From: Paenibacillus sp. AN1007
Lineage (GTDB): Bacteria; Bacillota; Bacilli; Paenibacillales; Paenibacillaceae
NCBI RefSeq assembly: GCF_040702995.1
Contig: NZ_CP159992.1
Coordinates: forward strand, 5,085,501 to 5,149,500
Length of the DNA: 64,000 nt
Direction: 5' to 3'
Positions 1-8,025 of the stretch are shown here, in pieces. The notes under the pieces were generated by a model. It was given only the letters and a program-made list of their open reading frames with translations. It had not been told where the DNA came from and searched no databases. The translations under genes were made by a program, and so were the position numbers. Numbering within the stretch: the stretch's first letter is position 1; the number at the start of each line of letters is the position of its first letter.

Positions 1-70
1 GGACCTGCCCTACATACTGGTCAGGCACATAATAATAAAAGCCATCGGGCGTATAATACGAAATTTTCAT
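1..70 (-). CDS. Partial unknown protein, N-terminus only
   Basis: Only the first 23 codons are inside the window. The frame opens with ATG at position 70 and reads MKISYYTPDGFYYYVPDQYV, rich in tyrosine. A strong AGGAGG ribosome binding site lies at 84-90 and overlaps the stop codon of the upstream gene (89-505), so the two are probably co-transcribed and translationally coupled. No family can be assigned from so short a fragment. Confidence 0.6.
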   Translation of the reverse strand, partial: MKISYYTPDGFYYYVPDQYVGQV

Positions 71-88
71 AATCAACCGATCTGCCTC

Positions 89-505
89 CTAGATTTTCAG
101 AATAGCCATGCCTTCCTTCAGCTGTTCAGAAACAGCCGTATAGTATTCAATCCCATCAGCAAGCTCGCGTTCCGTTTTATGTACCAGGTAATAAGAATAC
201 TTCTGCATCAGTTCATGCTCGTTCAACTCAATTGGCAGATGAATGATCTCATAATGGTCTCCATGCTCTGAACGTTCTGAATTAGCATAGAAGCGATAAC
301 CTCGTTCGGATTGTCCAATATTCATAACGGTCTGGATAACCAACAGCTCGCTCCGCGTGAAGCTGCGAATTAGTGTGGATCTTTCCTTTTCCAATGCCAG
401 CACATCCTGTTCAGCTTCGGGCCTGCGCTTCGCCTCCACGATCTCATTTTCTATAGTTACGAGTGCTCTCATACTTCCAGCAAGTTGTTTAGCTAATAGA
501 TACAA
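89..505 (-). CDS. Hypothetical protein, 138 aa
   Basis: A soluble protein of 138 residues with no signal peptide or membrane segment. The first half is charged and probably helical (residues 15-50, many Glu/Arg/Lys). The middle part has a 'SERGYRFYANSERSEHGDHY' stretch. I do not recognise the family. The start is TTG at 505, chosen because AAGGAGG sits seven bases upstream and no ATG fits. The stop overlaps the ribosome binding site of the next gene (1-70), so it is the first or an internal member of an operon that runs out of the window. Confidence 0.7.
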   Translation of the reverse strand: MYLLAKQLAGSMRALVTIENEIVEAKRRPEAEQDVLALEKERSTLIRSFTRSELLVIQTVMNIGQSERGYRFYANSERSEHGDHYEIIHLPIELNEHELMQKYSYYLVHKTERELADGIEYYTAVSEQLKEGMAILKI

Positions 506-692
506 TTCAGCTCCTCCTTCAGGTATGGTGAACAGAGAATATACAGGTAATACACGTCCTCATCTTCACTCGATTCCATCAGCTGTATTCCCATTATACA
601 TGGGGAAAACTCGCTGGATAAGATCTCTCATGAAAATGAAAAAACTCCCTATCACGCATACATTATCCGCTGTGCGCTCAAAGGAGATTCCC

Positions 693-902
693 CTAATGTC
701 CCATATGATGTGAAGATTGATCAAACAGCTGCATCGTTCCCATCACGAGAAACAAACATGACATCACAATTAAAGCCGTCCCGATCCATCCTGCCGCAGC
801 TCGACGATTCCTGACCTGCCTGTCTGCATCACCTGCTGTCTTCTGAGGATATACCAGAAACATGAGCCCTGTGCCGATAAACAGCACAGCCATAATAATC
901 AT
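693..902 (-). CDS. Small membrane protein, 69 aa
   Basis: A short protein with two clear hydrophobic segments (about residues 2-17 and 40-58) separated by a basic loop 'RQVRNRRAAA', so a two-pass inner membrane hairpin. The C-terminus is His-rich (SSHHMGH). AAGGAGG stands nine bases before the ATG at 902. I do not recognise it. It stands alone between the small operon at the window edge and vanZ, with about 125 bases to vanZ. Confidence 0.6.
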   Translation of the reverse strand: MIIMAVLFIGTGLMFLVYPQKTAGDADRQVRNRRAAAGWIGTALIVMSCLFLVMGTMQLFDQSSHHMGH

Positions 903-1028
903 ATTGCCATTCCTCCTTGGAAAGAAAATAGATTCGGATTACTCTCATTCCTACAGTAATTCTCAGACGGGTTTCCTACACTCTCAGCATAGTGATTCGC
1001 TCTGTTATTCCTCTAACGGTTCAACTAC

Positions 1029-1607
1029 TTAGTTATTCGCTGCCAGTCGCGCCCTTCCTCCCTTAAACAGCAGATTGAGGATGAGCATCAGCATGTACAC
1101 CACATACCCCATTATTCCGCCAAGCGTGTTCAGCATCAGATCATCTACATCAAAGATACCTATTCCCGTCAGCAGCTGTGTAACTTCATAACCCAAACTA
1201 AGCAGGAATGACAAGACAAGTACATGAATTCCGGTGAAAAAGGAGTGCCGTGTCAGACCCGCTATAAACATGCCGAGCGGCACAAACGCTGCAATATTAC
1301 CGGCCAGATGAATGGCCGTTCCTGGGCGGTGCAGCGACAGACTGTGCCAGTCACGTTTGATCTCCTGAAACGGAGTCAGATTAACGGTACGTGTATGAAT
1401 CAGGTCCGGCTGGCGCAGGAGCGCAGTCAGTCTGTCCCATATCAGCTCCGTATCCACCGGACCTCCTTTGAATAAAATCAGTTTGGTCAGCAAGTAGAGG
1501 TATATCAGGCATAGAATAATCCCAATGATTCGGAGCGGATTTGATTTATTCTCATGCTTATACTTATGATCAAGTTTCCCATCCGATTGCGGCTTGTTCT
1601 GTCTCAT
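1029..1607 (-). CDS. vanZ: VanZ family membrane protein
   Basis: A 192-residue protein matching the VanZ family: first membrane segment at about 26-46, the 'VNLTPF' motif, the 'GNIAAFVPLGMF' segment, and 'GYEVTQ...FDVDDLMLNTLGGIMGY' before the last membrane helix. VanZ of Tn1546 gives low-level teicoplanin resistance by an unknown mechanism; most chromosomal homologues are uncharacterised. It is the last gene of the vanR-vanS-vanY-vanZ cluster, 50 bases after vanY, with a GGGGAGGG ribosome binding site before ATG. The N-terminal 25 residues are very polar (Lys/His/Asn). Confidence 0.85.
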   Translation of the reverse strand: MRQNKPQSDGKLDHKYKHENKSNPLRIIGIILCLIYLYLLTKLILFKGGPVDTELIWDRLTALLRQPDLIHTRTVNLTPFQEIKRDWHSLSLHRPGTAIHLAGNIAAFVPLGMFIAGLTRHSFFTGIHVLVLSFLLSLGYEVTQLLTGIGIFDVDDLMLNTLGGIMGYVVYMLMLILNLLFKGGRARLAANN

Positions 1608-1657
1608 GCTGTCCCTCCCCTACGCTGATCATTGCTGCTGCAGCTCAACGCTCATGA

Positions 1658-2527
1658 TCAAGATGGTTCCTTAACGGTAACAATGACTCCCTCCATGTTG
1701 TCCCCGGATATATCATAAGACTCATGCTCTGGCACATATACCTTGTTATCCTCTGATACCCGGTAATAATGGATGCGGAACGTCTCGCCGTCAAGATCAA
1801 CGGTCACGTCTCTCTTTTCTTTTAACATCTCCAGATACTCTTCCAAAACCATCTGATTCTCGTACATAATCGCACTATGCGGCATGCCGACATATCTAAA
1901 ATGCCAGGGTTCATACTGGATGCCTGTCACGTTCACTTTATCTTTGGGATATCGCAAAATAAAACCGTATTTCCATGCGTTTTTCTCCAGCCACGCTCCC
2001 TCAGGAGCCTCACTCATTGGGGCCAGACTTGAACCTATATCCAAGGATAACCCCAGATTGTGCTCACTGTAACCCGCAGGCAGTGCGTAATCTGAACCCT
2101 TTTGCCGATACAGCTCGTCCTGCTTCTCGAAATCTCTATACCCGCTGCTCATCAGAAAATATCGCACTTCCTCCTGGGCGGCCGCCTCAACCATCTTCTG
2201 GAATCTCTCGGCCACTTCACGAGATAACATTATTTTTGTATCCAGCACGCCGTACCCGCTGAGCAGGTCCCGCTCCTTTGCCACATATACAATATCGGAA
2301 CGAACACCCTCCGGCTTAATCGGATGCTCTGAATTAACCAAGACGAGATTACCTTTATGTATGTGCTTTTTCATCTCTATGTTCGCAGCTGTCCGGTATC
2401 CTTCATATTTCTTGTCTGCGTCCAAAACAATAATCGACATCTCCTTATTTCCTCCCAAGGCTGCCGGCGATTGCGTTAGGATATACCCAACCACAATGAT
2501 GCATATCAAAAAGCCCCACTTTTTCAT
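1658..2527 (-). CDS. vanY: VanY-type D-alanyl-D-alanine carboxypeptidase
   Basis: Peptidase family M15B. A hydrophobic N-terminal anchor or signal (about residues 3-24) precedes an extracytoplasmic catalytic domain. The zinc and catalytic motifs are visible: 'SSGYRDFEKQ', 'SEHNLGLSLDIG' (His156, Asp163) and 'EPWHFRYVG' (His209). VanY removes the terminal D-Ala from peptidoglycan pentapeptides, in resistance operons helping to remove the vancomycin target. The GTG-ATG pair at 2530/2527 leaves a choice of start; ATG at 2527 has better spacing from AGGAGG. It lies 79 bases after the kinase gene, in the same direction, and ahead of vanZ. Confidence 0.88.
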   Translation of the reverse strand: MKKWGFLICIIVVGYILTQSPAALGGNKEMSIIVLDADKKYEGYRTAANIEMKKHIHKGNLVLVNSEHPIKPEGVRSDIVYVAKERDLLSGYGVLDTKIMLSREVAERFQKMVEAAAQEEVRYFLMSSGYRDFEKQDELYRQKGSDYALPAGYSEHNLGLSLDIGSSLAPMSEAPEGAWLEKNAWKYGFILRYPKDKVNVTGIQYEPWHFRYVGMPHSAIMYENQMVLEEYLEMLKEKRDVTVDLDGETFRIHYYRVSEDNKVYVPEHESYDISGDNMEGVIVTVKEPS

Positions 2528-2606
2528 CACTGCTCCTCCTTCCTCTTCTCATTCAAGGATAGACGAAACAATTTAAAGAAAAAGCAGGGCAATTCTAAAG
2601 TTTTTC

Positions 2607-3713
2607 TTAATTTTCAGGAGCAACCTGTTGAAAAGCAGGCAGGCGAACCTCAAACATGGTACGTACCACATCACTTACTGCCGATATTATGCCATCGTGC
2701 TGCTCTACAATGTTGCGGGCGATAAACAGACCAAGACCTGTACCTCCCTCTTGAGCAGAACGTGCACGGTCCCCCGTGTAATACATGTCAAAGATCCGCG
2801 GAAGATCGTCCGGATGAATATACCCGCCATAATTGGTAATCTGAATGACAATCTGACCTGAATCCTGATACCCGTTAATGTCTACATACATGCCGTCTTT
2901 GCCATGCCGCGCGGCATTAATCAGCAAATTCTCGAACACACGGGCAAGCAGCTCACCATCCCCGGATACGGTCAGATCGTCAGCGATGATTAAACGGGTG
3001 ACCAGATGATTTTTTTCAAAAACAGGATAGAGCTCCTCGTTCATCTGCTTCAACAGCTCGCTCAGATCCAGCCGCGTTCTGCGCACAGGCAGCATACCGT
3101 AATTCATTCGTGTGATCTCGAACAGATCATCAATCAGTTTTTCCAGCCGCTGCGATTTGGTAAATGCAATCGCGATGAAATGCCGGGCCTGCTCCTCGGT
3201 TAACTGCTCGTCCTTCATCAGCAAATCCAGATAACCCAGTACGGAGGTCAGGGGTGTACGCAGATCATGGGCAAGGTTTACGATGAGCTGGTCTTTGCTG
3301 TTTTCGGCAAAATCCCCCCGTTTCACCGCTTCCCGCAGCTTCTGGCTCGCCATATTAACACTTTCCGCAATCGTACCCAATTCGTCTTTGGCCACAATCT
3401 GCACCTGATGATCAAAGTCCCCGTTAGCCAAGTGATTAATGCCTGCGGAAATCTCTTTGAAATACGTAACGTAACGTCTGGTAAACAAGTAGAAAAATAA
3501 AATCGCAAGCGGGATGAAGAGCAGCATAAAGACATATAAATCGCCAATACTTCTCATGATATTCCGATATTCCGCCAGCGGGTCTTCCCGCCTCACCCCT
3601 GCGTAGTACATCTGAAGCAGCTTATAGACGATAAACGTGACGACACCGGAAGCCAGCATGCTCAGACCAAGCATCATAATCATCGTTGTGCGAAAACTTC
3701 TCCGTTTAGTCAT
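2607..3713 (-). CDS. VanS-like sensor histidine kinase
   Basis: A 368-residue membrane kinase: membrane helices at about 11-33 and 58-77, a very short external loop (about 25 residues), a HAMP-like segment (80-132), the HisKA dimerisation domain with the H-box 'LAHDLRTPLTSVLG' (His149), and a HATPase_c domain with N-box 'ENLLINAARHG', 'DLPRIFDMYY' and 'GGTGLGLFIARNIVEQH'. The short sensor loop resembles kinases that sense within or near the membrane. The start codon overlaps the end of the response regulator gene by eight bases, so the two are translated together. Its likely output is its own cluster including vanY and vanZ (inference). Confidence 0.88.
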   Translation of the reverse strand: MTKRRSFRTTMIMMLGLSMLASGVVTFIVYKLLQMYYAGVRREDPLAEYRNIMRSIGDLYVFMLLFIPLAILFFYLFTRRYVTYFKEISAGINHLANGDFDHQVQIVAKDELGTIAESVNMASQKLREAVKRGDFAENSKDQLIVNLAHDLRTPLTSVLGYLDLLMKDEQLTEEQARHFIAIAFTKSQRLEKLIDDLFEITRMNYGMLPVRRTRLDLSELLKQMNEELYPVFEKNHLVTRLIIADDLTVSGDGELLARVFENLLINAARHGKDGMYVDINGYQDSGQIVIQITNYGGYIHPDDLPRIFDMYYTGDRARSAQEGGTGLGLFIARNIVEQHDGIISAVSDVVRTMFEVRLPAFQQVAPEN

Positions 3714-4404
3714 TGAACGTGTACCCCACCCCCCAGATGGTTTTGATGAACTTGTTCTTGTTCACATCTTCTCCGAGTTTCCTGCGCAGCGTGCGAATAT
3801 GTACCATGACGGTATTGCCGCTCTCAAAATACGCCTCGCCCCATACCTTTTCAAAAATGCTTTCTGCACTGAAGACCTGTTTAGGGTTACTGGCAAGCAG
3901 CACTAAAATGTCAAATTCCTTCGGTGTTAAATCCAGCGGTTTACCGTAAAGTGTTACGCTGTGCTGGTCAGGGACAATAACAAGTCCGCCTTTTTCCAAA
4001 ACCGAGCGCTGCGCCGCAGCTGTGGACTGACTGAACTGCAAAGCACGCCTTAGTTGAGAGTTGACGCGAGCCACAAGCTCCATCGGATTGAATGGCTTGG
4101 TCATATAATCATCGGCACCCATCACGAGCCCTGTAATTTTATCCATATCTGACGTTTTCGCACTCAGGAATATGATCGGAAAATGATGCTGCTCCCGGAT
4201 TTTACGGGTCACCTCATACCCGTCCATACCCGGCATCATAATGTCCAGTACAGCCAGATCAATGGCTTGTGTCTGAACAGCCTGCAGTGCCGACTGTCCG
4301 TCAGATGCCTTGACGGTATGATAACCCTCTTTTTGTAAATGCAGGGCAACCAGATCCGCGATCTCCACTTCATCGTCCGCAATCAGAATCGTAATTTGCT
4401 TCAT
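3706..4404 (-). CDS. VanR-like OmpR-family response regulator
   Basis: A 232-residue two-domain regulator. The receiver domain carries the acidic pair Asp10-Asp11, the phosphorylation site Asp54 in 'AVLDIMMPGMDG' and Lys103 in 'MTKPFNP'. The C-terminal winged helix has the OmpR-type 'LTPKEFDILVLLASNPKQVF' and 'VHIRTLRRKLGED'. It heads the cluster vanR-vanS-vanY-vanZ and overlaps vanS by eight bases. AGGAGTGA stands eight bases upstream of the ATG. The divergent gene at 4749 starts about 340 bases away. The assignment to the VanR group rests on sequence style and neighbours. Confidence 0.88.
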   Translation of the reverse strand: MKQITILIADDEVEIADLVALHLQKEGYHTVKASDGQSALQAVQTQAIDLAVLDIMMPGMDGYEVTRKIREQHHFPIIFLSAKTSDMDKITGLVMGADDYMTKPFNPMELVARVNSQLRRALQFSQSTAAAQRSVLEKGGLVIVPDQHSVTLYGKPLDLTPKEFDILVLLASNPKQVFSAESIFEKVWGEAYFESGNTVMVHIRTLRRKLGEDVNKNKFIKTIWGVGYTFND

Positions 4405-4520
4405 TGCTTATTTCACTCCTATATGGGATGCTGGGCAGTATAACACCTATGAATCTAACAGATAACTCCCAGATAAACAATTGAAAGCAATGTTATATAA
4501 GTTTGACTTTTCTTTTACAC

Positions 4521-4692
4521 TTTAACGGAGAGGACAGAAAAAACCTGAAAAAGCGAAGCGTTCGCCTAAAAGCTTTCTGCAAGAAAGCTGCATCGGAAGC
4601 CTACGCTTATCACCGGATTTTCCCCTTTTAAAAAGGGAATCAAAAAATCTGGGGATAACAGCGATTGGAAGGTTATTCTGTCATTGGAGTGA
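4521..4692 (+). repeat. Intergenic leader element, copy A
   Basis: About 170 bases that closely match 44505-44676 on the minus strand and more weakly 41465-41596 and 55408-55485 (minus). It contains 'GCGAAGCGTTCGCC', a hairpin of eight base pairs (AGCTTTCT 4571-4578 with AGAAAGCT 4582-4589) and a second helix pairing CCGGATTTT (4613-4621) with AAAATCTGG (4644-4652), the latter enclosing an A/T hairpin. The element ends about 55 bases before the ATG of the WYL regulator and is oriented with it. It fills most of the 344-base vanR/WYL intergenic space. It looks like a structured leader or a repeat; no function is shown. Confidence 0.6.
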
Positions 4693-4748
4693 TCAGTGTA
4701 AATGCTGTCCAATTCTATAAAGACCCATAAATGAAAGGAAACCAAACT

Positions 4749-5693
4749 ATGAAACTGGAACGTTTGTTAGCGATCGTGGTACTGCTTATTAACCGCCGGC
4801 GATTACAGGCGAAAGACCTCGCGGACATGTTCGAAGTGTCCATCCGCACAATCTATCGTGATATCGACACATTAGGTCAAGCTGGAATTCCAGTGGTGAC
4901 ATATCAGGGAGCAAGCGGCGGGATCGGGCTGGCGGAAGGCTATCGCCTGGATCGCAATCTGTTAACGGATAAAGACCTCGCTTCCATCGTCACCGCACTG
5001 CGCAGCATCTCGACTTCCCATGATAATACAGCCCGTGATCTGCTGGTGGAAAAGCTGAGCAGTATCGTCCCTGAAGCAAGAAATGAAGATTTTCAGGCCA
5101 GCACCCATCGCTTCATCGTTGATTATTCAACATGGACGCACCCAGAAGCCCTGCAAAACAAATTGAAAGTAATTGATCAGGGTATTGATGAGCTGCAGAG
5201 CATTTGTTTTGTTTACTGCAGTGCCGAGGGTACACAGACCTGCCGCACGGTTGATCCGCATACCCTTGTGCTGAAAAGACACGCCTGGTATCTGTATGCC
5301 TTTTGCCATGAACGAAAAGAATTTCGCATGTTCAAGCTGGTCCGTATGAAGGAGGTTGCCCTTGCCGCCCAGCACTTTGAACGGAAGTCTATTAACCTCC
5401 GAGACAGGCCGTGGCAGCAGGAATGGAGCCGTCCCGTTAATCAGATTGGCATCACCCTGAAATTCCATGAACGTGCCCGGCACCTCGCAGAAGAGTGGTT
5501 TGGCATCGAAAATGTACTGCCTGATGGGAATGGATACTATGTCAGCCAGATCGCTTTTCCAGAAGACAACTGGCTGTACGGCTTCATTCTGGGCTTCGGT
5601 GCAGATGTGGAGGTGCTGGAACCGCTGCATATTCGGGATAAAGTGTGTCAGATTGCCGAGCAAATCATTCAAAATTATAAAACCTCATCGTAA
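4749..5693 (+). CDS. YafY-type HTH/WYL-domain transcriptional regulator
   Basis: A 314-residue regulator. The N-terminal winged helix (about 1-60) has 'LQAKDLADMFEVSIRTIYRD' and 'DIDTLGQAGIPV', and the C-terminal half is a WYL effector domain with 'LVLKRHAWYLYAFCHERKEFRMFKL' spread around residues 175-205 in these motif blocks. WYL regulators of this kind control small operons, often divergent or downstream genes. An in-frame ATG exists at 4731, but AAAGGA lies correctly before ATG 4749, and family members begin with MKLERLL, so 4749 is preferred. It is 84 bases upstream of the zinc-ribbon gene, which is the obvious candidate target. Upstream lies leader element A. Confidence 0.85.
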   Translation: MKLERLLAIVVLLINRRRLQAKDLADMFEVSIRTIYRDIDTLGQAGIPVVTYQGASGGIGLAEGYRLDRNLLTDKDLASIVTALRSISTSHDNTARDLLVEKLSSIVPEARNEDFQASTHRFIVDYSTWTHPEALQNKLKVIDQGIDELQSICFVYCSAEGTQTCRTVDPHTLVLKRHAWYLYAFCHERKEFRMFKLVRMKEVALAAQHFERKSINLRDRPWQQEWSRPVNQIGITLKFHERARHLAEEWFGIENVLPDGNGYYVSQIAFPEDNWLYGFILGFGADVEVLEPLHIRDKVCQIAEQIIQNYKTSS

Positions 5694-5777
5694 ACCTGAC
5701 AGACAGCTGTCCAGTTCCTCCCCGTATACTTCAAATATGTTCAGGTTGAAGTTCTACATATACCTTAGGAGGAATGA

Positions 5778-6548
5778 ATGATGAACGTTACTGTATGTCA
5801 AAGCTGCGGGATGCCGCTCACCAGCACAGATCAATTCGGCACGGAGTTGAACGGCGGCACAACCCGTGAGTACTGCATTTATTGTTACAAAGATGGCCGG
5901 TTTGAGCAGCCGGGTATGTCGCTGGAAAATATGATTGAAATGTGCACTTCCATTCTCAAAAAGGAAGGTATGGATGAGGAATCCGCCCGCTCCATGCTGC
6001 GCAACCAACTGCCTTATCTGAAACGATGGCAGCCTGCAGGTCATTCGCAGAGCGCTTCTGGCACAGGGCCTTGCGGAGAGCCAGTTCGTTATGTAACCCT
6101 TCCTGGCAAACGCCTTGCCGGGCTGGCATCACGTACGACCAACGCAGTCGAAATGAGCGGCCAAGGCAGCATCGGCGAGCTGTGGGGTCGTTATTTTGCC
6201 TCAGAGCACCTCCCCTCTTCCGAAGCTGTGCGTTACGGCTGTTATACGGACTACACGGACGGCATTGCCGGAGAATATACCATCCTGGTCGGACATGAAG
6301 TCGGCGCAGCAGATGTATTACCCGAAGGATTCGATGAGGTACAGCTGCCTCCTGCCACCTATGCCGTGTTTACTTCGAGAACCGGACCGATGGTTGAAGT
6401 GGTTAGTGAAGTGTGGGAAACCGTATGGGCGTGGGGCCAGCAGAGTGACCGGACATTTACGGGTGATTTTGAACATTACGATGAACGCAGTCTGAACCCG
6501 GAACAGATGCAGGTAGATGTATATATTGCGGTAAAAGAACATAAGTGA
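5778..6548 (+). CDS. Zinc-ribbon plus GyrI-like effector-binding protein
   Basis: A 256-residue two-part protein. Residues 1-85 form a putative zinc ribbon with Cys7, Cys10, Cys33 and Cys36 ('CQSCGMP', 'EYCIYCYKDG') followed by 'MIEMCTSILKKEGM', typical of the family often annotated as a putative zinc-ribbon domain. Residues 95-255 resemble the AraC effector-binding/GyrI-like fold ('LAGLASRTTNA', 'LPPATYAVFTSRTGPM', 'VDVYIAVKEHK'). Stand-alone GyrI-like proteins bind small ligands, and some hydrolyse or sequester toxic compounds. AGGAGG precedes the ATG. It follows the WYL regulator in the same direction and is closed by a terminator at 6615. Confidence 0.8.
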   Translation: MMNVTVCQSCGMPLTSTDQFGTELNGGTTREYCIYCYKDGRFEQPGMSLENMIEMCTSILKKEGMDEESARSMLRNQLPYLKRWQPAGHSQSASGTGPCGEPVRYVTLPGKRLAGLASRTTNAVEMSGQGSIGELWGRYFASEHLPSSEAVRYGCYTDYTDGIAGEYTILVGHEVGAADVLPEGFDEVQLPPATYAVFTSRTGPMVEVVSEVWETVWAWGQQSDRTFTGDFEHYDERSLNPEQMQVDVYIAVKEHK

Positions 6549-6614
6549 CGTTTCACTTCAAGGAATATTTAAAAACGGAGTCTTTAATGAAAGAAAGATA
6601 TAAGGAAATCCGCG

Positions 6615-6643
6615 GCTGCCAAGCAATCTTGGCAGCTTTTTTT
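6615..6643 (+). terminator. Rho-independent terminator
   Basis: A perfect nine-base-pair stem (GCTGCCAAG with CTTGGCAGC) with a CAAT loop, followed by seven T residues. It ends the WYL regulator/zinc-ribbon unit. Confidence 0.9.
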
Positions 6644-7064
6644 CCATTTTTCGAGCAGCATACCCGACCATAGTACCAAGTTAGTTAGCAGGAACCCTAC
6701 CTAATCACTTGGACATATGCCTTAGAGACAGGTACCATTGACTTCCTTAAAATTAGGACCATTCGCATAACAACCGATCCCCTGCTCCCATCTCCCCAGC
6801 AAGAAATCAGGTTCTTTATTCCTGAATTTCCCTAAAACCGTTTACATCTCCAGAATACCGGGTAAAATCACTACATCCGAGTCGGAATTGCAGAGAAATC
6901 CTCGCTCTTTCACCTAACAAGTCATATGTACCTATATGCGAACTGGAGACTCATTTAATTTTGGCCGACACAGCTCCAAGTTGAAATACATATTATATGT
7001 ACGATATTAAGAACCCCATTACACAAACGATGCATGTCTATCATGCATGTAAGGAGGAACCAAG
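6644..7064. other. Intergenic stretch with a palindrome
   Basis: This 420-base stretch shows no convincing gene on either strand. It holds an exact 15-base odd palindrome TACATATTATATGTA at 6987-7001, a possible operator, and a direct repeat ATGCATGT at 7030-7037 and 7043-7050 just before the ribosome binding site of the small ORF at 7065. Confidence 0.4.
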
Positions 7065-7232
7065 ATGATCCGCATGCCTATTCAGCAAATGATCCCGTAT
7101 CACCACCAATATCCGCGCAACACGGCGACTGCTGCTCCGAAAAAGGAAAATGAGAACACTCAAGGCCTATCCTTCCATGAAATCCTGCAGCAAAAAATGG
7201 CGAAAAAGAACGTATCCATGAACATGAGATAA
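7065..7232 (+). CDS. Small ORF, 55 aa, unknown
   Basis: A 55-residue frame with an excellent ribosome binding site (AAGGAGGA at 7051-7058, six bases before ATG). It begins MIRMPIQQMIPYHHQYPRN, has a Lys/Glu/Asn-rich middle, and ends with an amphipathic segment 'LSFHEILQQKMAKK'. The last segment resembles the N-terminal part of some Bacillales flagellar-operon small proteins, but no flagellar gene is near, so I leave it unassigned. It is 53 bases upstream of the racemase-like gene and could be co-transcribed with it. Its existence rests on the ribosome binding site and start alone. Confidence 0.55.
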   Translation: MIRMPIQQMIPYHHQYPRNTATAAPKKENENTQGLSFHEILQQKMAKKNVSMNMR

Positions 7233-7285
7233 GTCTTTACATCTTCACGGCAGATCCCTATACTACGGGGTAAAGGGGATTGCCT

Positions 7286-7963
7286 ATGAACACTGCTGCC
7301 TGCTTTCATGCACATCACTCCAATATCAGATTGATTGAACAAGCGTTGGCTTCCTATAATATCGAATTGGTCCACTATGTCGACCCCGGCTTGGACCGGC
7401 TCAAACATGATGAGGATTTCAGCAGCACTCTTGTTCAGGAAAAAGTAAATCAGACACTGCAGTGGATGAGCCGCTGTCACGCTGATGCCATTCTTGTGAC
7501 ATGCACCTTGTTTACAGCAGTGCTGGAACAGCAGAAGCAACCGTTACCAATTCCGGTAACGGGTATTGATGATTCACTGCTCGCCATGATGCGCACACAT
7601 CCGAAGCGATATTTGCTGGCGTTCACCAACCCGGCTACAGTGGAACCAACCATGGCCCGGTATCGTGAACATCTGGATCAGCATCTGGCAGGAGAGGACA
7701 AGCCGGAGCTTGAATCCGTGCTGCTCCCTGGGCTGTTTGACATGATTATGCGCGGTGAACAGGAAAGCTACCTGGCAGCTTTAAAAGATGCACTGCACCA
7801 GCTTGCTGTAGAACGCAAGAACAGCTGCCTTATTGCCGCTCAACTTTCAATGGCTCCCGCCTCGGAGCAGGCCTCCATCGATTCAGGCATTACCATCTAC
7901 ACACCACTTACAGGTTTAGGCGCAAGCCTGGAGCGCGACATTGGCATTACACCAAGAAGTTGA
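7286..7963 (+). CDS. Asp/Glu racemase-like family protein
   Basis: A 225-residue soluble protein that reads like the aspartate/glutamate/hydantoin racemase fold: first half ending in 'ADAILVTCTLFTAVLEQ' (the position of the first catalytic Cys) and second half with 'CLIAAQLSMAPAS', where the usual second Cys-containing motif is replaced by 'AAQLSM'. Loss of the second Cys suggests it is not an ordinary racemase. ATG 7286 is preferred over the in-frame TTG at 7280 because AAAGGGGA ends seven bases before it. The function is unknown. It is followed closely by another unknown gene at 8026. Confidence 0.65.
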   Translation: MNTAACFHAHHSNIRLIEQALASYNIELVHYVDPGLDRLKHDEDFSSTLVQEKVNQTLQWMSRCHADAILVTCTLFTAVLEQQKQPLPIPVTGIDDSLLAMMRTHPKRYLLAFTNPATVEPTMARYREHLDQHLAGEDKPELESVLLPGLFDMIMRGEQESYLAALKDALHQLAVERKNSCLIAAQLSMAPASEQASIDSGITIYTPLTGLGASLERDIGITPRS

Positions 7964-8025
7964 GTGCAGGGGATTAGATGGCCACTGCTAAACGCATGTA
8001 CCATTTCTATTTTGGAGAGGAGAAC

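Noticed and set aside
1029..4404. Complete vancomycin-resistance operon
   Set aside because: No vanH, van ligase or vanX gene in the window, so high-level resistance cannot be claimed.
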